Shown piece by piece: positions 62,647 through 64,000 of a DNA stretch of 64,000 nucleotides. A model generated the notes under the pieces. That model was not told the origin of the DNA. It saw only the letters and a list, made by a program, of their open reading frames with translations, and searched no databases. The first letter of the stretch is position 1; each line of letters starts with the position of its first letter. Origin of the DNA: JAXLWB01 sp046328715 (lineage in GTDB: Bacteria > Chloroflexota > Anaerolineae > Caldilineales > Caldilineaceae); the NCBI GenBank assembly GCA_046328715.1, contig JAXLWB010000006.1, positions 124,001 through 188,000 on the forward strand. Direction: 5' to 3'. Both the position numbers and the translations under genes were made by a program.

Positions 62647-64000
62647 CTATTGGGGGCGGTATACTACGGTGTAGCCGATCTCTTCCGCCGCTGTGTAATG
62701 TTTGTCGATGGCAGTCAGCATCTCCTCGCTCCAGCGGTCGCGATCCAGCGAGAGACCGGGGAATTTGAAGATCAGGATCAGCGCGTACTCCTGGTGCTCG
62801 ATAGCGGTGAGCAGCGGCGTCTGATCCCATTTGCCGGCGCGGGCAAGCTGCGTCAGTTCGAACGGCTGGAAGAGCAACGGTCGTCCGGCCAGCACCATCT
62901 GCCCCAGATCCTCGTCGGCCAGCAGCGGCCCGTCGGTGCTGCGCATGAGATCAGCGATCTGCGCCATGTCGGCACGCGAGTCAAGCCGGAATTGGGAGAA
63001 GAGTTGGTAGCTCAGGCCAGGCAACAGCAGAAAAAGTTGTAGGGCGAGTCCCAGCATCAGCAGTCGGCGGATGGGCGGGAGATGGCGCTGCCAGGTCAGC
63101 AGGCTGCCGACTGCGAAACTCATGGCTACGCAGAATTCCAGCAGATAGTTGATGTTGGAACCAACCTTGCCAATGGTCAGGCCGGAAAGCGCGGCACCCA
63201 CCATGTAAGGGAGCAACAGTCGCCACCCGCGCGGCCGCACCTTTGCAATCCCCACCAGCAGCACAAACAGAACAGTGATCAGCACCGGAACCAGCATGAA
63301 GGTCAACAGTTCGCCGAAATACTGCTGAAGCAGCGCCACCTTCACCTCGTTGATGTTGGCGGTGACAATGTTGAAGTAGAAGCCCCCACCAGTTACGAGA
63401 TTCAGCAGCACAAAGAGGCTCAGGCCGAGAACAGCCACCAACCCGGCTAGCGCCAGCGCCTGTTGTCGCCGGCCATTGCTCCACAGCCAGACGAACGCGG
63501 CCAGCGGTGCGGCCAGCCCGTAGGATTGGCGCGTGTACACGGCGGCCACCAGCAGCAGCGCAACGCCTACAATGGCCCAAGAAAACCACCCCTCTCTATT
63601 ACCGGACCGAGTAACAGGTCTATCCCCCTGCAGAGCGGCATCCACGCGCGATGCGTCCTCGGCAGGGGGATAGTAACGTACCACCACCCACAGCGCCGCC
63701 AGGCTCAGACAGAGCGCCAGTGAATCAATGCGGTAGAGTGGTGCCCAGTAGCGGGTATAGGGCAGCGCCAGCAGTGTCAGTCCTCCGATCAGCGCCGCCA
63801 ATCGGTCGCCAGTCAGCATACGCAGGATCAGGCCGACGAAGAGCGCCGCACCGATCATGGCCAGCCAGGAAAGCAACCGCCCATACCAGAAGGCGGGGCC
63901 AAACAGCCAAGTCAGCGGCACCTGTACGAGCATGTAAAGCGGCGGATAGTTGGCAATCGTGTAAGGCGGTACCTGTAGGTCAGCGTGGTAGATGTTCTGA
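62647..64000 (-). CDS. Polytopic glycosyltransferase-like membrane protein, 5' end beyond window
   Basis: The frame is open through the right edge, so the N-terminus is missing; residues around the edge read NIYHADLQVPPYTIANYPPL. The 451 visible codons show about eight hydrophobic helices (for example LLSWLAMIGAALFVGLIL). A loop with YTRYWAPLYRIDSLAL follows the first helices, and a soluble C-terminus holds LADEDLGQMVLAGRPLLFQP. The NYPPLY motif, a short loop before the next helices and the overall plan fit GT39/ArnT-type polyprenyl-phosphate sugar transferases. The catalytic Asp of the first loop would lie outside the window, so activity cannot be judged. A role in glycosylating the giant surface proteins is possible from proximity only. 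Its stop is at 62647. Confidence 0.75.
   Translation of the reverse strand, partial: QNIYHADLQVPPYTIANYPPLYMLVQVPLTWLFGPAFWYGRLLSWLAMIGAALFVGLILRMLTGDRLAALIGGLTLLALPYTRYWAPLYRIDSLALCLSLAALWVVVRYYPPAEDASRVDAALQGDRPVTRSGNREGWFSWAIVGVALLLVAAVYTRQSYGLAAPLAAFVWLWSNGRRQQALALAGLVAVLGLSLFVLLNLVTGGGFYFNIVTANINEVKVALLQQYFGELLTFMLVPVLITVLFVLLVGIAKVRPRGWRLLLPYMVGAALSGLTIGKVGSNINYLLEFCVAMSFAVGSLLTWQRHLPPIRRLLMLGLALQLFLLLPGLSYQLFSQFRLDSRADMAQIADLMRSTDGPLLADEDLGQMVLAGRPLLFQPFELTQLARAGKWDQTPLLTAIEHQEYALILIFKFPGLSLDRDRWSEEMLTAIDKHYTAAEEIGYTVVYRPQ

Overview
The window looks like a chromosomal segment of a filamentous or predatory-type Chloroflexota bacterium (Caldilineales, Anaerolineae or Herpetosiphonales-like). 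This is an inference from three features: large AfsR-type SARP/STAND regulators, very long secreted proteins with thrombospondin-type Ca-binding loops, LamG, Ig-like, PPC, dockerin and cohesin domains, and protein tails of the form (F/Y)LPxxxR instead of LPXTG. No ribosomal, metabolic or phage marker is present to fix the lineage.

Layout, left to right. (1) 1-2.5 kb, minus: 5' part of giant gene 1, behind a small gene (2517-2741). (2) 2986-6468, plus: SARP regulator 1, divergent from it. (3) 6.7-20.5 kb, minus: giant gene 2 (4140 aa), then a 61-aa gene and a translationally coupled pair of small genes, each unit with its own promoter. (4) 20.7-32.7 kb, minus: giant gene 3 (3901 aa) behind its small gene. 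(5) 33.4-36.9 kb, plus: SARP regulator 2. (6) 36.98-37.53 kb, minus: a broken RCC1-repeat secreted-protein gene with a hairpin element at its 5' end. (7) 37.8-41.1 kb, plus: SARP regulator 3. (8) 41.2-61.3 kb, minus: giant gene 4 (6609 aa) behind its small gene. (9) 61.8-62.45 kb: a 127-bp minisatellite. (10) 62.6-64 kb, minus: a glycosyltransferase-like membrane protein cut by the window edge.

The unifying signal is in the intergenic DNA. Seven minus-strand promoters have the same architecture: tandem heptamers spaced 11 or 21-22 bp, the last one exactly 8 bp upstream of a TATNNT -10 box. This is the established layout of SARP operators in Streptomyces. The heptamer word differs between modules (CTGACGG, ATAACGA, GTCACGC, ATTAATG). 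That suggests a set of paralogous and perhaps orthogonal switches, each a STAND-type SARP with a small YRSY protein and a giant Ca-binding surface protein. I do not recognise this as a described system; the function of the giants and the signal sensed by the SARPs are unknown.

Convergent gene ends are separated by strong hairpins (6534, 36910, 41132). No RNA genes, insertion sequences with transposase, CRISPR arrays or prophage genes were seen.
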